Shown here: positions 35,844 to 44,864 of the stretch, piece after piece
Layout of the letters: every line of letters begins with the position of its first letter
How positions within the stretch are numbered: position 1 is the stretch's first letter
Translations under genes and position numbers: made by a program
From: an uncultured Tenacibaculum sp.
GTDB lineage: Bacteria; Bacteroidota; Bacteroidia; Flavobacteriales; Flavobacteriaceae
Length of the DNA: 64,000 nucleotides
NCBI GenBank assembly: GCA_947493285.1
Contig: CANLQH010000005.1
Location: 62,001 to 126,000, forward strand
Direction: 5' to 3'
Notes under the pieces: generated by a model
Seen by the model: the letters and a program-made list of their open reading frames with translations, nothing else
Told to the model about the DNA's origin: nothing
Database searches by the model: none

Positions 35844-36760
35844 TTCATCTTTTCTACTTCATTCAGTTTTTCGTGATCTAAAACGGTATATCCTTCTTCA
35901 TTAAACTGAAATGATTTTTTATATTTTACTCCCGAGATTAAATCATCAAAATCATAAGAAGTTATTTGATATACTTTTTGACCAAAAGATTCTTCATGAT
36001 ACTGAATAAGTCCATAGAGTTTTGCTTCTAAGCTTTCTATTTCTTTATCAGAATACTTAAACAATGGACTTTTTTCATCAATTTCATGTACAATTGTCCA
36101 AACCGTAGGTAAGTACATTATTTTATCGCGTTCTAATTTTAGACGATAAAATTCTCTTTTATACTCTCCATTTTTATCTTTTTCATTGATGGAAAGTGTT
36201 ACTGATATTTCCGGTTCAATCATCACAGTTTTTCTACTATTCATTAATCGAAACATAATAGCTCTATGTTCTTTAAAATCACGTAAAATTATATTGTCGC
36301 TAAAATGAATTGCTGCTTTTGCTTTTGAAAATCGACCGTATAATAACCCCGTAATAAAAGAGAAACTTAGCAATCCAATCATCGCTTCAAAAGCTGCTAT
36401 TAAATTTGCCGTAACACCTTGTGGAGCAATTCCACCATAACCAACAGTAGTTAATGTTTGAGCACTAAAGAAAAAACCGTTTAAAAAATCATCAATGAAA
36501 TTTCCTCTCGATGGCGTTATTTCTTCAATACCAATAGCCATATAAATAAATCCGAAAATTATATTTAAAAAGGTATATCCTACCAATATCAGCAGAAAAA
36601 AATGCCACCACGATAATTCTATAAAAAAGGTATATAAATCGTCTAAATTAAATTTCTTATTTACATGAATTACATTAGAGCTTCCATCTTTATTTACTAT
36701 CCCCTTAATATTCTTTTTAGAATTATGCCCTAACCCAGGATCTTTAATCTTTTTTCCCAT
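35840..36760 (-). CDS. Inward-rectifier potassium channel (KirBac family)
   Basis: 306 aa. Slide helix and first membrane segment (WWHFFLLILVGYTFLN), pore helix with selectivity filter TLTTVGYGG (TVGYG 105-109), second membrane segment (IGLLSFSFITGLLYGRFSKA), then the cytoplasmic beta-sandwich domain characteristic of Kir channels. The inner-helix GLLYGRFSKAKA is family-typical. Complete channel, likely homotetrameric and lipid- or pH-gated. Confidence 0.94.
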   Translation of the reverse strand: MGKKIKDPGLGHNSKKNIKGIVNKDGSSNVIHVNKKFNLDDLYTFFIELSWWHFFLLILVGYTFLNIIFGFIYMAIGIEEITPSRGNFIDDFLNGFFFSAQTLTTVGYGGIAPQGVTANLIAAFEAMIGLLSFSFITGLLYGRFSKAKAAIHFSDNIILRDFKEHRAIMFRLMNSRKTVMIEPEISVTLSINEKDKNGEYKREFYRLKLERDKIMYLPTVWTIVHEIDEKSPLFKYSDKEIESLEAKLYGLIQYHEESFGQKVYQITSYDFDDLISGVKYKKSFQFNEEGYTVLDHEKLNEVEKMN

Positions 36761-36789
36761 TCGTATTTTCTTTATGCTTTAAAAATACA

Positions 36790-36821
36790 AAAACCGATAC
36801 TGATATTCAGTACCGGTTTTT
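36790..36821 (-). terminator. Terminator after the M49 peptidase gene
   Basis: AAAACCGATACTGA / TCAGTACCGGTTTT with one mismatch and a TAT loop; T-run on the minus strand. Confidence 0.78.
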
Positions 36822-36844
36822 ACAATTCTTATTCTGTAAAGTAT

Positions 36845-38878
36845 TTAGTTCTTGGCTGGTAAGAAATTATAATTCTTAGCATAGAATTTCATTTGCTCTT
36901 CGAATGTTTTTGGCTGTGTAATTTTCACATCCGTAATATTCCCATCAGTATCTGTAACTGTTTCTAATACAGGATTTACAAATCCACGGTAAGGAGCAGC
37001 AGTAAACTTTTCGTTTCTCTTTAAAACCTCTTTATGTAAATCTTGATTTACCTTAACTCCGTAACCTTCTACTAATGCTTTCGCAGCTTCAAAATCCCCT
37101 TCAGACTTAATACGTTGCGCTTCTTTTAATAAACGTCCGAAAATTTCACGCAACTTTTTATAATCATTAATATTATAATATGTTTTTCCATCACGTGTAA
37201 TCTTCTCAATTACGTTATCTTTTTCCCCTTGTTCAAAAGCCCAAGCAGAAACCCATTGACGGTTTACCATATGATCTTCTTCAATATCATCCCCTAAATT
37301 AATACGTACTAATTGCGTCATCAATCCATTTCTGATATATCCATCGTATGCAGCCTTACCAATGTTTTCCCAATTATCTACTAATCCTAATTCTTGTAAT
37401 TTAGGATCCATTAAATAATACAGCCCTACTAAATCAGCACGACCTTCTTCCATGGTAGAAGCATAATTTTGTAATGTTTCTTTTGGTTGACCAATACCTT
37501 TATTAATTGTACCAGAAGCATGACCTACAACTTCATGTAAAGCTGTGTGTAATTTATCTGCTTTTTGACCATATTTAATTTCTAAATCAATTTCTTCTTG
37601 GTCGTTTGCAAACTCTTTTAAACGATCTGTACCTCCAGCATTATTATCAGCATTTGTGATATTTCCTAATGAAACAGATTTAGATCCATGCTCTTGACGA
37701 ATCCAGTTATTGTTTGGTAAATTCACTCCGATTGGCGTACTTGGAGAAGCATCACCAGCTTCACCAGCAACATTCACAGTTTTATAAGAAACACCTACAA
37801 CATTTTTCTTTTTATGATTTTCATCTAAAGGTGAATTATCTTCAAACCATTGTGCGTTTTCAGATAAAACAGCCATTTTACGAGACATATCAAAATCTTT
37901 GATTTCTACAATTGTTTCATAAGAACCACGATATCCTTTTGGATCGTTATATACCTCGATAAAACCGTTAATCCAATCGATATTTCCTTCGGTAGAAGTT
38001 GCCCAAGCAATACAATATTTATCCCAAGTATCTAAACTACCTGTTTTATAATATTCAATTAATAAACCTAAAGCCTCTGCTTGTTTTTCATTTTCAGCAA
38101 CACCTTTTGCTTTTTCTAACCAGCCAATAATTTTATCGATTGCCTCTCCATACATTCCTCCTGATTTCCAAACTTTCTCAACTAACTTTCCATTTTCACG
38201 AACCAGTTTAGAGTTTAATCCAGCTTCTATTGGTTGATCTTTTGGACCTTTATAAGCTTTTGCGTAAAAATCAGCTACCTCAGTACTAGTAACATCTGGT
38301 CCGTAAAAATTAACCGCAGAAGCTAATACATTATCAACTCCGGCTTTTTTATTTACCTTTTTAGCATCTTTATCATTAAAAATTACATCTAATGCAGCTG
38401 CTGATAAAGTTGTATTTGTATCTTTTAATAAGCCCTCTAAATATTCTTTAGAGAAAGCAGGCTTAATCTTATCATTTGAATAGTGATGGTGGATTCCGTT
38501 TGAAAACCAAACTCTTTTTAAGTAAGTTTTAAAATCTTGGAATTCTTTACTATCTCTATCTCCTTTATAAGTATTGTTGATATTTTCTAAAGCAGCTCTG
38601 ATCTCTAAATTATGACGATAATTTTGATCCCACATAATATCACGACCAGCTAAACCAGCTTGTGTTAAATAGTACACTAACTTTTTTTCTTTTAAAGTTA
38701 ATTCGTCAAATCCAGGAATTTGATAACGCATTACGCGCACATCTGCAAACTGTTCAACTACATAATTAAATTCTGCCTTAGTTATTTCTTCTGGTTGCTT
38801 TTCTTCCTTTTTATCAACTGCACAAGAGGTTAACAATCCCGCCATTGCAACTGAATAAAAAACGTGTTTTAATTTCAT
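36845..38878 (-). CDS. Dipeptidyl peptidase III family (M49) lipoprotein
   Basis: Zinc peptidase of 677 aa with an N-terminal lipoprotein signal (lipobox TSC, Cys about 19). The zinc motif is HEVVGH (448-453; family HExxGH) and the third ligand lies in MEEGRADLVGLYYL. Removes dipeptides from short peptides, here probably in the periplasm or on the surface because of the lipid anchor. About 36 bp after the tag stop on the same strand, with a TACATTTA near-match to a -7 box in between. Confidence 0.94.
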   Translation of the reverse strand: MKLKHVFYSVAMAGLLTSCAVDKKEEKQPEEITKAEFNYVVEQFADVRVMRYQIPGFDELTLKEKKLVYYLTQAGLAGRDIMWDQNYRHNLEIRAALENINNTYKGDRDSKEFQDFKTYLKRVWFSNGIHHHYSNDKIKPAFSKEYLEGLLKDTNTTLSAAALDVIFNDKDAKKVNKKAGVDNVLASAVNFYGPDVTSTEVADFYAKAYKGPKDQPIEAGLNSKLVRENGKLVEKVWKSGGMYGEAIDKIIGWLEKAKGVAENEKQAEALGLLIEYYKTGSLDTWDKYCIAWATSTEGNIDWINGFIEVYNDPKGYRGSYETIVEIKDFDMSRKMAVLSENAQWFEDNSPLDENHKKKNVVGVSYKTVNVAGEAGDASPSTPIGVNLPNNNWIRQEHGSKSVSLGNITNADNNAGGTDRLKEFANDQEEIDLEIKYGQKADKLHTALHEVVGHASGTINKGIGQPKETLQNYASTMEEGRADLVGLYYLMDPKLQELGLVDNWENIGKAAYDGYIRNGLMTQLVRINLGDDIEEDHMVNRQWVSAWAFEQGEKDNVIEKITRDGKTYYNINDYKKLREIFGRLLKEAQRIKSEGDFEAAKALVEGYGVKVNQDLHKEVLKRNEKFTAAPYRGFVNPVLETVTDTDGNITDVKITQPKTFEEQMKFYAKNYNFLPAKN

Positions 38879-38914
38879 TTTATTTTGATTTTTCTGACGC
38901 TAAATGTACAAATT

Positions 38915-39475
38915 TTAAACTTCCTTATATCTAAAACAGTCTGTTGTATGATCATTTACCATACCCATAGATTGCATGTAAGCATAAATAACTGTTGATC
39001 CTACAAACTTAAACCCTTTCTTTTTTAAATCTTTTGATATTTTATCTGATAACTCTGTTGTCGCAGGAACATCTTCACGTTTATCAAAAACATTTGTAAT
39101 TGGTTTTCCGTTAGTATAATTCCAAAAGAATTTTGAAAAAGAACCAAACTCCTGCTGAACTTCCATGAAAAGTTTTGCGTTGGTAATTGCGCTTCTTATT
39201 TTTAACTTATTCCTAATTATACCAGTATCCTGAAGTAACTCTTCATACTTTTCTTCAGAATAGTTTGCAATTTTTTTATAATCGAAGTTGTCAAATGCTT
39301 TTCGAAAATTTTCTCTTTTCTTTAAAATTGTAATCCAACTAAGACCCGCTTGAAAAGTTTCTAGAATTAAAAACTCAAACAATACTGCATCGTCAAAAGT
39401 TGGTACTCCCCATTCTTGATCGTGATATTCAATATATAACGGATCATCGCTTACCCAAAAGCATCTTTTCTTCAT
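38915..39475 (-). CDS. tag: DNA-3-methyladenine glycosylase I
   Basis: 186 aa base-excision repair enzyme. The Tag family start is KKRCFWVSDDPLYIEYHDQEWGVP, where Cys and His of CFW...YHD are zinc ligands. FEFLILETFQAGLSWITILKKRE is the helix-hairpin part, and the C-terminal GFKFVGSTVIYAYMQSMGMVNDHTTDCF carries the other zinc ligands. Upstream of the M49 peptidase gene on the same strand. Confidence 0.96.
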   Translation of the reverse strand: MKKRCFWVSDDPLYIEYHDQEWGVPTFDDAVLFEFLILETFQAGLSWITILKKRENFRKAFDNFDYKKIANYSEEKYEELLQDTGIIRNKLKIRSAITNAKLFMEVQQEFGSFSKFFWNYTNGKPITNVFDKREDVPATTELSDKISKDLKKKGFKFVGSTVIYAYMQSMGMVNDHTTDCFRYKEV

Positions 39476-39574
39476 TTTTATAAATTTAAAGCTGAAAATT
39501 ACTGTTAAACCAATTAAAAATCAATGAAAAACGGAATAATTTTTGCAATTTTATAATTACAAATATCACTGAAT

Positions 39575-40003
39575 ATGAAAGTCTTAAAATACTTATCGTT
39601 AGCTTTAATAGTATTTATTACATTTTACGCTTGCGGAACATCACCTATAAAAAACAGTTCGCAAACTAAAGAAGAGCCTGTTGTTATAAAAAATGATTCG
39701 TTAGAATACGAAATCATTATTATCGACCCTGGTTTTACTGCCTATTTAAACTCTATAGCTCGACCAGTTGGATTTCACTCTCAAACTTTTTTAGAAAACA
39801 GAAACCGTATGATGGTTCCTATTTGGAACATGAGAGCTTTAAACCCTACGCAGTTTAACCCGAATATATACGAGAATCAAATTGATTATAGCCCGCATAT
39901 AAACTATGGATATGAAGTAAACTACAAACTCTTTAATTATTTTATGTTTGCCCAACAAAAATACCGAATGAGGCTAGGTAGCTTTTCTAATATTAACCGT
40001 TAA
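39575..40003 (+). CDS. DUF6146 family lipoprotein
   Basis: 142 aa, lipobox YAC (Cys20), then a conserved domain with YEIIIIDPGFTAYLNSIARPVGFHSQ, a segment I associate with the flavobacterial DUF6146 family. Function unknown. Ends 50 bp before sppA, which has its own promoter box. Confidence 0.8.
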   Translation: MKVLKYLSLALIVFITFYACGTSPIKNSSQTKEEPVVIKNDSLEYEIIIIDPGFTAYLNSIARPVGFHSQTFLENRNRMMVPIWNMRALNPTQFNPNIYENQIDYSPHINYGYEVNYKLFNYFMFAQQKYRMRLGSFSNINR

Positions 40004-40024
40004 AAAACACAATGTTAAATAATG

Positions 40025-40032
40025 TATATTTG
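40025..40032 (+). promoter_or_regulatory. Putative -7 box of sppA
   Basis: TATATTTG, exact TAnnTTTG match, 21 bp before the sppA ATG. No clear TTG at the expected distance. Confidence 0.5.
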
Positions 40033-40053
40033 CCAAAAAATTAACTATTCAAC

Positions 40054-41799
40054 ATGAAGTTTTTAAGAAATTTATTAGCATCTATTCTTGGTTTTTTTAT
40101 AGCCATATTTTTAATCTTTTTATTTTTTATTGCCATAGCATCTATTATGGGCTCTGGTGATGAAGTTGTTGTAAAATCGAATTCTGTATTAGAATTAGAT
40201 TTATCTACTAACGTAAAAGATTATGCTCCTAAAGATCAAAATCCTTTAGCTGAAGTTTTAGAATTAGATGATGAAAAATTAGCTTTAAATAAAATTATCA
40301 ATGCAATAGAAAATGCTAAAACTGATAATAATATTAAAGGAATTAGCATCAAAACCGGTTCTGTAAATGCAGGTATAGCTCAAACACAAGCCATTAGAAA
40401 TAAAATTGAAGAGTTTAAAGAAAGTGGAAAGTTTGTGTATGCGTATAACGATGTATATTCTCAAAAAAACTACTATTTAAGTTCTGTTGCCGATAGTTTA
40501 TTTTTAAATCCAGTTGGTGCAATCGACTTTAAAGGTTTATCTACAGAGATTTTATATTATAAAGATTTTGAAGATAAATACGGTATCAAAATGGAGGTTA
40601 TCCGTCATGGTAAATACAAAAGTGCTGTAGAGCCGTATTTAACAAATAAAATGAGTGAAGCTAACCGTGAACAAACGACTTCATTCTTAAAATCTATCTG
40701 GAACGAAATTACAGAAGATGTTAGTAAAAGTAGAAACATTTCTGTTGAAAACTTAAACTTAATCGCTGATAATTCGAACGGAAGAAATGCAACACTTGCT
40801 AAAGAAAGTAATTTGGTAGATGCTGTTATTTATGAAGATGAGTATAAAGAAAAATTAAAAGATAATTCTGATAAAAAAATCAATACTATTTCTTTAGAAG
40901 ATTATATTAAATCTGGAAAAGGAAGAATTTCTTCAACTGCAAAAGACAGAATTGCTGTTATCTATGCACAAGGACAAATAATGTATGGTGAAGGTAATGA
41001 AGATATAATTGGTCAAGGATTAATTAATAAAGCTATCCGTAAAGCTAGAAAAGACAGTAAAGTAAAAGCTATTGTTTTACGTGTAAATTCTCCTGGAGGA
41101 TCTGCTTTAGCCTCTGAATTAATCTGGAGAGAATTAGAATTAGCTAAAAAAGAAAAACCTTTAGTTGTTTCTATGGGTAACTTAGCCGCTTCTGGAGGTT
41201 ATTACATTGCATGTAACGCTAATAAAATTATCGCTGAACCATCAACTATTACTGGATCGATTGGAGTTTTCGGAGCCATCCCTAACTTTAACAAATTTGC
41301 AGATAATATTGGTATTAATGCTGAGCAAGTATCTACAAATAACAGTGCTAATTATAGTGTTTTTGAACCAATGAATCAGAAATTCTACGATGTAACTAAA
41401 GAAGGGGTTGAAGATATTTACAAAACTTTTGTTAACCGTGTTGCTAATGGTAGAAACATGACTTTTGAGCAAGTAAACGAAGTTGCTCAAGGTAGAGTTT
41501 GGACAGGTAGTGAAGCTATTGAAAAAGGGTTAGTAGATAAATTAGGAAGCTTAGAAGAGGCTATTAAAATAGCCGCTGAACTTGCCGAAATAGACAACTA
41601 TAGAGTTCGTAACTACCCTAACTATAAAAAGGATTTAAAAGAAGCTTTCAAGTTCTCTCCTTTTGCTAAAGTATCTAAAGAAGAGGTTTTAAAAGAAGCT
41701 TTAGGTGATGAGAATTATCAGTTATACAACAACATTAATCAAATGAAGAATTTAAATGGAGTTCAAGCTAGAATGCCTTTTATCTTTCAAGTTAAATAA
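40054..41799 (+). CDS. sppA: Signal peptide peptidase SppA (long form)
   Basis: Inner-membrane serine/lysine-dyad peptidase degrading cleaved signal peptides. 581 aa, the 67-kDa form with two ClpP-like halves. N-terminal membrane anchor (about 8-32), general-base Lys189 in HGKYKSAVEPY in the first half, and nucleophile Ser380 in NLAASGGYYIA in the second. The dyad therefore spans the two halves, as in E. coli SppA. Own promoter box and terminator. Confidence 0.95.
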   Translation: MKFLRNLLASILGFFIAIFLIFLFFIAIASIMGSGDEVVVKSNSVLELDLSTNVKDYAPKDQNPLAEVLELDDEKLALNKIINAIENAKTDNNIKGISIKTGSVNAGIAQTQAIRNKIEEFKESGKFVYAYNDVYSQKNYYLSSVADSLFLNPVGAIDFKGLSTEILYYKDFEDKYGIKMEVIRHGKYKSAVEPYLTNKMSEANREQTTSFLKSIWNEITEDVSKSRNISVENLNLIADNSNGRNATLAKESNLVDAVIYEDEYKEKLKDNSDKKINTISLEDYIKSGKGRISSTAKDRIAVIYAQGQIMYGEGNEDIIGQGLINKAIRKARKDSKVKAIVLRVNSPGGSALASELIWRELELAKKEKPLVVSMGNLAASGGYYIACNANKIIAEPSTITGSIGVFGAIPNFNKFADNIGINAEQVSTNNSANYSVFEPMNQKFYDVTKEGVEDIYKTFVNRVANGRNMTFEQVNEVAQGRVWTGSEAIEKGLVDKLGSLEEAIKIAAELAEIDNYRVRNYPNYKKDLKEAFKFSPFAKVSKEEVLKEALGDENYQLYNNINQMKNLNGVQARMPFIFQVK

Positions 41800-41820
41800 G
41801 ACTTAAACTAGTTAAAACAT

Positions 41821-41857
41821 AAAACTCCCAAAGTTAATTCAACCTTTGGGAGTTTTT
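41821..41857. terminator. Terminator after sppA
   Basis: AAAACTCCCAAAG / CTTTGGGAGTTTT with a 10-nt loop and T-run, between convergent genes. Confidence 0.88.
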
Positions 41858-41892
41858 ATTTTCGCCTCATCAAATTCAAAAAGTATTATTTA

Positions 41893-42471
41893 TTACTTCT
41901 CTTTAACCTTTTTTACATTTTGCAAAGCCCTGTCATAAGTTCTCTTAGCTCGTTCTAATTCTCTCTCTGCTTTCATCAATGCTTTCTTTTTAACTCCTTC
42001 TGGGTTTTCATCAGATATTAAATATTTTATTTCTTCTCCTAATTTTTCAATTTTATGTTGAAATTTTTCTGAAGTCATTTCTTTGTCTACATACATTTTC
42101 AAGTATCCTTCATCTAGCTTACACTCAAATACATTTCTGTCATTTTTTACAATCTTCCAGAAATAAGCATCGTATGATTTTGAGAAACTCTTACCTGAAA
42201 ACTCTTTTTCTAAACGATTTTTAACACGTTGAGTTAAAGCGTCATCAAAACGTGCTTTAAATCGATATGCTGAGTTATGATTTTTAACAGCAATGGAATG
42301 AGAACTGTACTTTCCATTATCATCAATACTATAAGATCTTGACGTAGTTGAACTTGTTGAGACGGTGGTACTGCTTGAATTTGGTGGTGTAGGTGTAACT
42401 GGTATTGTTTGTGCTACTACACTGGTTAAAGAAAACACTACTAATGTGAATGTGAATACTAATTTTTTCAT
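41893..42471 (-). CDS. Secreted protein, function unknown
   Basis: 192 aa with a signal peptide (about 1-20, ending VVAQ), then a Ser/Thr-rich stretch (TIPVTPTPPNSSSTTVSTSS), a compact domain with RFKARFDDALTQRVKNRLEKEF and AYFWKIVKNDRNVFECKLDEG, and a C-terminal basic coiled coil (ERELERAKRTYDRALQNVKK). Not recognised. It lies 103 bp downstream of the two-component system and may belong to its regulon; that is inference. Confidence 0.72.
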   Translation of the reverse strand: MKKLVFTFTLVVFSLTSVVAQTIPVTPTPPNSSSTTVSTSSTTSRSYSIDDNGKYSSHSIAVKNHNSAYRFKARFDDALTQRVKNRLEKEFSGKSFSKSYDAYFWKIVKNDRNVFECKLDEGYLKMYVDKEMTSEKFQHKIEKLGEEIKYLISDENPEGVKKKALMKAERELERAKRTYDRALQNVKKVKEK

Positions 42472-42574
42472 GATGACTTTTTTTTAAATTTTAGACAATA
42501 ATTTCCTATTCCCTAGAATGAAACATTCAGGATTTTTTTTACTTTTTATTATGTTATTATGATTATTTTTTAGG

Positions 42575-43261
42575 CTAGTTTATTATTTTAAATTCTAAGC
42601 CAACTCCTCGTATACTTTCTATTTTAATGGAGGGGTCTTCAGCAAAATATTTTCTCAATCGACTAATAAAGACGTCCATACTTCTTCCTGAAAAGAAATC
42701 ATCACTTCCCCAAACTGCATTTAATATTTGTTCTCTTTTTACTAGCTGGTTTTTATGCTCATATAAGAATTGTATCAATAACGCTTCTTTTTCCGTTACT
42801 CTTTGTGTTTTCTGTAAATATGTTAATTGTAAAGCTTTAACATCAAAATCATATTCTCCGATTTTTATGACTGATTGTTGATTTTTAGCGATTGTTTTTT
42901 GACTTCGCTTTATAATATTTTGCAATCGAAGAATTAATTCATCTGCTTCAAAAGGCTTTACAATATAATCGTCTGCTCCAAGTTTTAATCCTTTAATTTT
43001 ATCTTCTTTTTGACTTCTAGCTGTTAAGAAAACAAACGGCATTTCTGGATTTAAAGCAATTACTTTTTCTGCTAATGAAAAACCATCTAACTTAGGCATC
43101 ATCACATCGAAAACACAAATTTCAAAATCGTTTTTTTGAAAAACTTCAAAAGCTTCTACTCCATTTTTTGCCCAAGTAACTTGAAAATTATGCAACTGTA
43201 AGTACTGCTGTAAAATGCTTCCGAAATCTAAATCGTCTTCTGCTAACAATATATTTTTCAT
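42575..43261 (-). CDS. OmpR/PhoB-type response regulator
   Basis: 228 aa. Receiver with acidic pair ED (8-10), phospho-acceptor Asp52 in VFDVMMP, switch Thr in FLTARSQ and Lys in DDYIVKPF. The C-terminal winged helix has VTEKEALLIQFLYEH and MDVFISRLRKYF. Two bases separate it from the kinase gene. The direct repeats at 44694-44815 ahead of the neighbouring receptor gene are the obvious candidate binding sites. Confidence 0.94.
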   Translation of the reverse strand: MKNILLAEDDLDFGSILQQYLQLHNFQVTWAKNGVEAFEVFQKNDFEICVFDVMMPKLDGFSLAEKVIALNPEMPFVFLTARSQKEDKIKGLKLGADDYIVKPFEADELILRLQNIIKRSQKTIAKNQQSVIKIGEYDFDVKALQLTYLQKTQRVTEKEALLIQFLYEHKNQLVKREQILNAVWGSDDFFSGRSMDVFISRLRKYFAEDPSIKIESIRGVGLEFKIIN

Positions 43262-43263
43262 AA

Positions 43264-44643
43264 CTATAATGGTAAATTAATAATTATTGTTGTTCCTTTA
43301 TCTTCCTTACTATTCAACTCTATAGTTCCGTTATGAGCTTTTATAATTTGATGTACATAAAAAAGTCCTAATCCTAATCCTTTTACATTATGAATATTGG
43401 TATTTTCTACTCTATAGAATTTATCAAACACCTTTTTTTGATGCTCTTTCGCAATTCCAATTCCATTATCTTCAATGGTTATTTGAAAAGAATTATCAAT
43501 AATTTTTGTTCTAATTTTTAATTGTTCACTACCATATTTTACAGCATTGTCTAATACATTTAAAATAGCTGTAGCAATATGAAATTTATCAATAAATAAT
43601 TGCGCATTACTTTCGTCAAAATGACTTTCAACTGAAATTGATTCTTTAGATAATTTATAATCGTTTATCAAATTTTGAAAAAAATGCTTGCCAAATACTG
43701 TACTCTTATTTAACGTTATTTCTTGAAATCCTAAAGAATTATTCAACACCTGATCTATAAGATTCTGTAATCTATTTCTTTGTCTATCTATAGTTTTTAC
43801 AGTTGATAATGCAATTTCTTTATTCTGTAAAACAGCCTCTTGCTGTAATGTTTTTGTTGCAATACTTAATGTTGCCAAAGGAGTTTTTAATTCGTGTGTA
43901 ATATTGTTGATAAAATCTGTTTTTATGTCTGTTATTTTCTTTTGTTTTATAAAAGATGACAACGCATAAATAAACAATCCGATTACTGTTAAAACCGACA
44001 AAACAGATAAGGATAAAAATCCTGTCATTTCTTGTAGCACCGCTGTTCTCCACTCAGGAATATCAATATAACTATTCGATCGTATCTCTAAATGAATTCT
44101 TTCTTCTGTTACTAAGACACTATCTTTATCTTGTTTAGAAGTACTTTCACTATTCCATTTCCCACTATTAAACCCAATTCTTGTTTTAGGGTTCAATTCA
44201 TCTCCAAATAATAAAAATCCATCTCCTTTAGGTGAAACAATAGTATCGTTATTTATATTTCCTAATAAGACAACTCCTGTTATTTGCTGTTGATATTTTA
44301 CTGGGAATTTTAAATTTGTTTTTTTTAATTCCTCTTTAAAATAGTTCATAAAACCATTATTCAAACTATCTCTAAATTTCGAGAATTTAAAAAGCATTTC
44401 CTCTTTAGATAGCAATCCTTTTTGGTGGCTTTTAATTAAGTTTTGTGTTTTTGATAAATAAATATTATCCCAATCATCTTTTCGTTCATTCATCTCAATA
44501 AACTTCAGCTCTTTTTTTACTCTCTTTAAATAAGCATCTTTCTGTAATTGAAATGTATTAGAAATCAAATAATATTGAATAGCAGATAATGTAAGAATTG
44601 CTATTACCGAAGTGACAATTAATATGTTTATTTTAGTTTTCAT
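43264..44643 (-). CDS. Sensor histidine kinase
   Basis: 459 aa from ATG 44643 (a GTG lies one codon upstream). Two membrane segments (about 8-28 and 207-232) enclose a periplasmic sensor of about 180 residues with no recognised fold. H-box FINNITHELKTPLATL (His about 250), N-box NVLDNAVKYGS, G1 ITIEDNGIGI and G2 GLGLGLFYVHQII complete the kinase. Pairs with the downstream OmpR-type regulator and is divergent from the receptor gene it probably controls. Confidence 0.94.
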   Translation of the reverse strand: MKTKINILIVTSVIAILTLSAIQYYLISNTFQLQKDAYLKRVKKELKFIEMNERKDDWDNIYLSKTQNLIKSHQKGLLSKEEMLFKFSKFRDSLNNGFMNYFKEELKKTNLKFPVKYQQQITGVVLLGNINNDTIVSPKGDGFLLFGDELNPKTRIGFNSGKWNSESTSKQDKDSVLVTEERIHLEIRSNSYIDIPEWRTAVLQEMTGFLSLSVLSVLTVIGLFIYALSSFIKQKKITDIKTDFINNITHELKTPLATLSIATKTLQQEAVLQNKEIALSTVKTIDRQRNRLQNLIDQVLNNSLGFQEITLNKSTVFGKHFFQNLINDYKLSKESISVESHFDESNAQLFIDKFHIATAILNVLDNAVKYGSEQLKIRTKIIDNSFQITIEDNGIGIAKEHQKKVFDKFYRVENTNIHNVKGLGLGLFYVHQIIKAHNGTIELNSKEDKGTTIIINLPL

Positions 44644-44693
44644 CACTTCAAATGTACATTAAAAAGGAAAGAAAAAAGCGGTTTTAAAATACG

Positions 44694-44815
44694 TTAACCT
44701 TGAATTAACCCTTAAAAGTTTCAATCCTTTAATATTACTGGAATCTATCTTCTTTGTTAATGAATACGCTTAGAGTTAGTTTTCACATTAACCTTGCATT
44801 AACTTTCGATTAACC
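44694..44815. promoter_or_regulatory. Candidate response-regulator binding array, 11-bp-spaced TTAACC repeats
   Basis: TTAACC at 44694 and 44705, then TTAACC, TTAACT and TTAACC at 44788, 44799 and 44810. Spacing within each group is exactly 11 bp, as for OmpR/PhoB-type tandem binding. The groups lie near the two divergent starts, one proximal to the kinase gene and one to the receptor gene. Confidence 0.65.
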
Positions 44816-44864
44816 ATTATTCTCATTGAGTTTATTGAGATTTGTCACATTAAAACTCATAATT

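Noticed and set aside
39526..39540. TAATTTTTG before the DUF6146 gene as a -7 box
   Set aside because: Spacing between TA and TTTG is one base too long; similar AT-rich near-matches are frequent.
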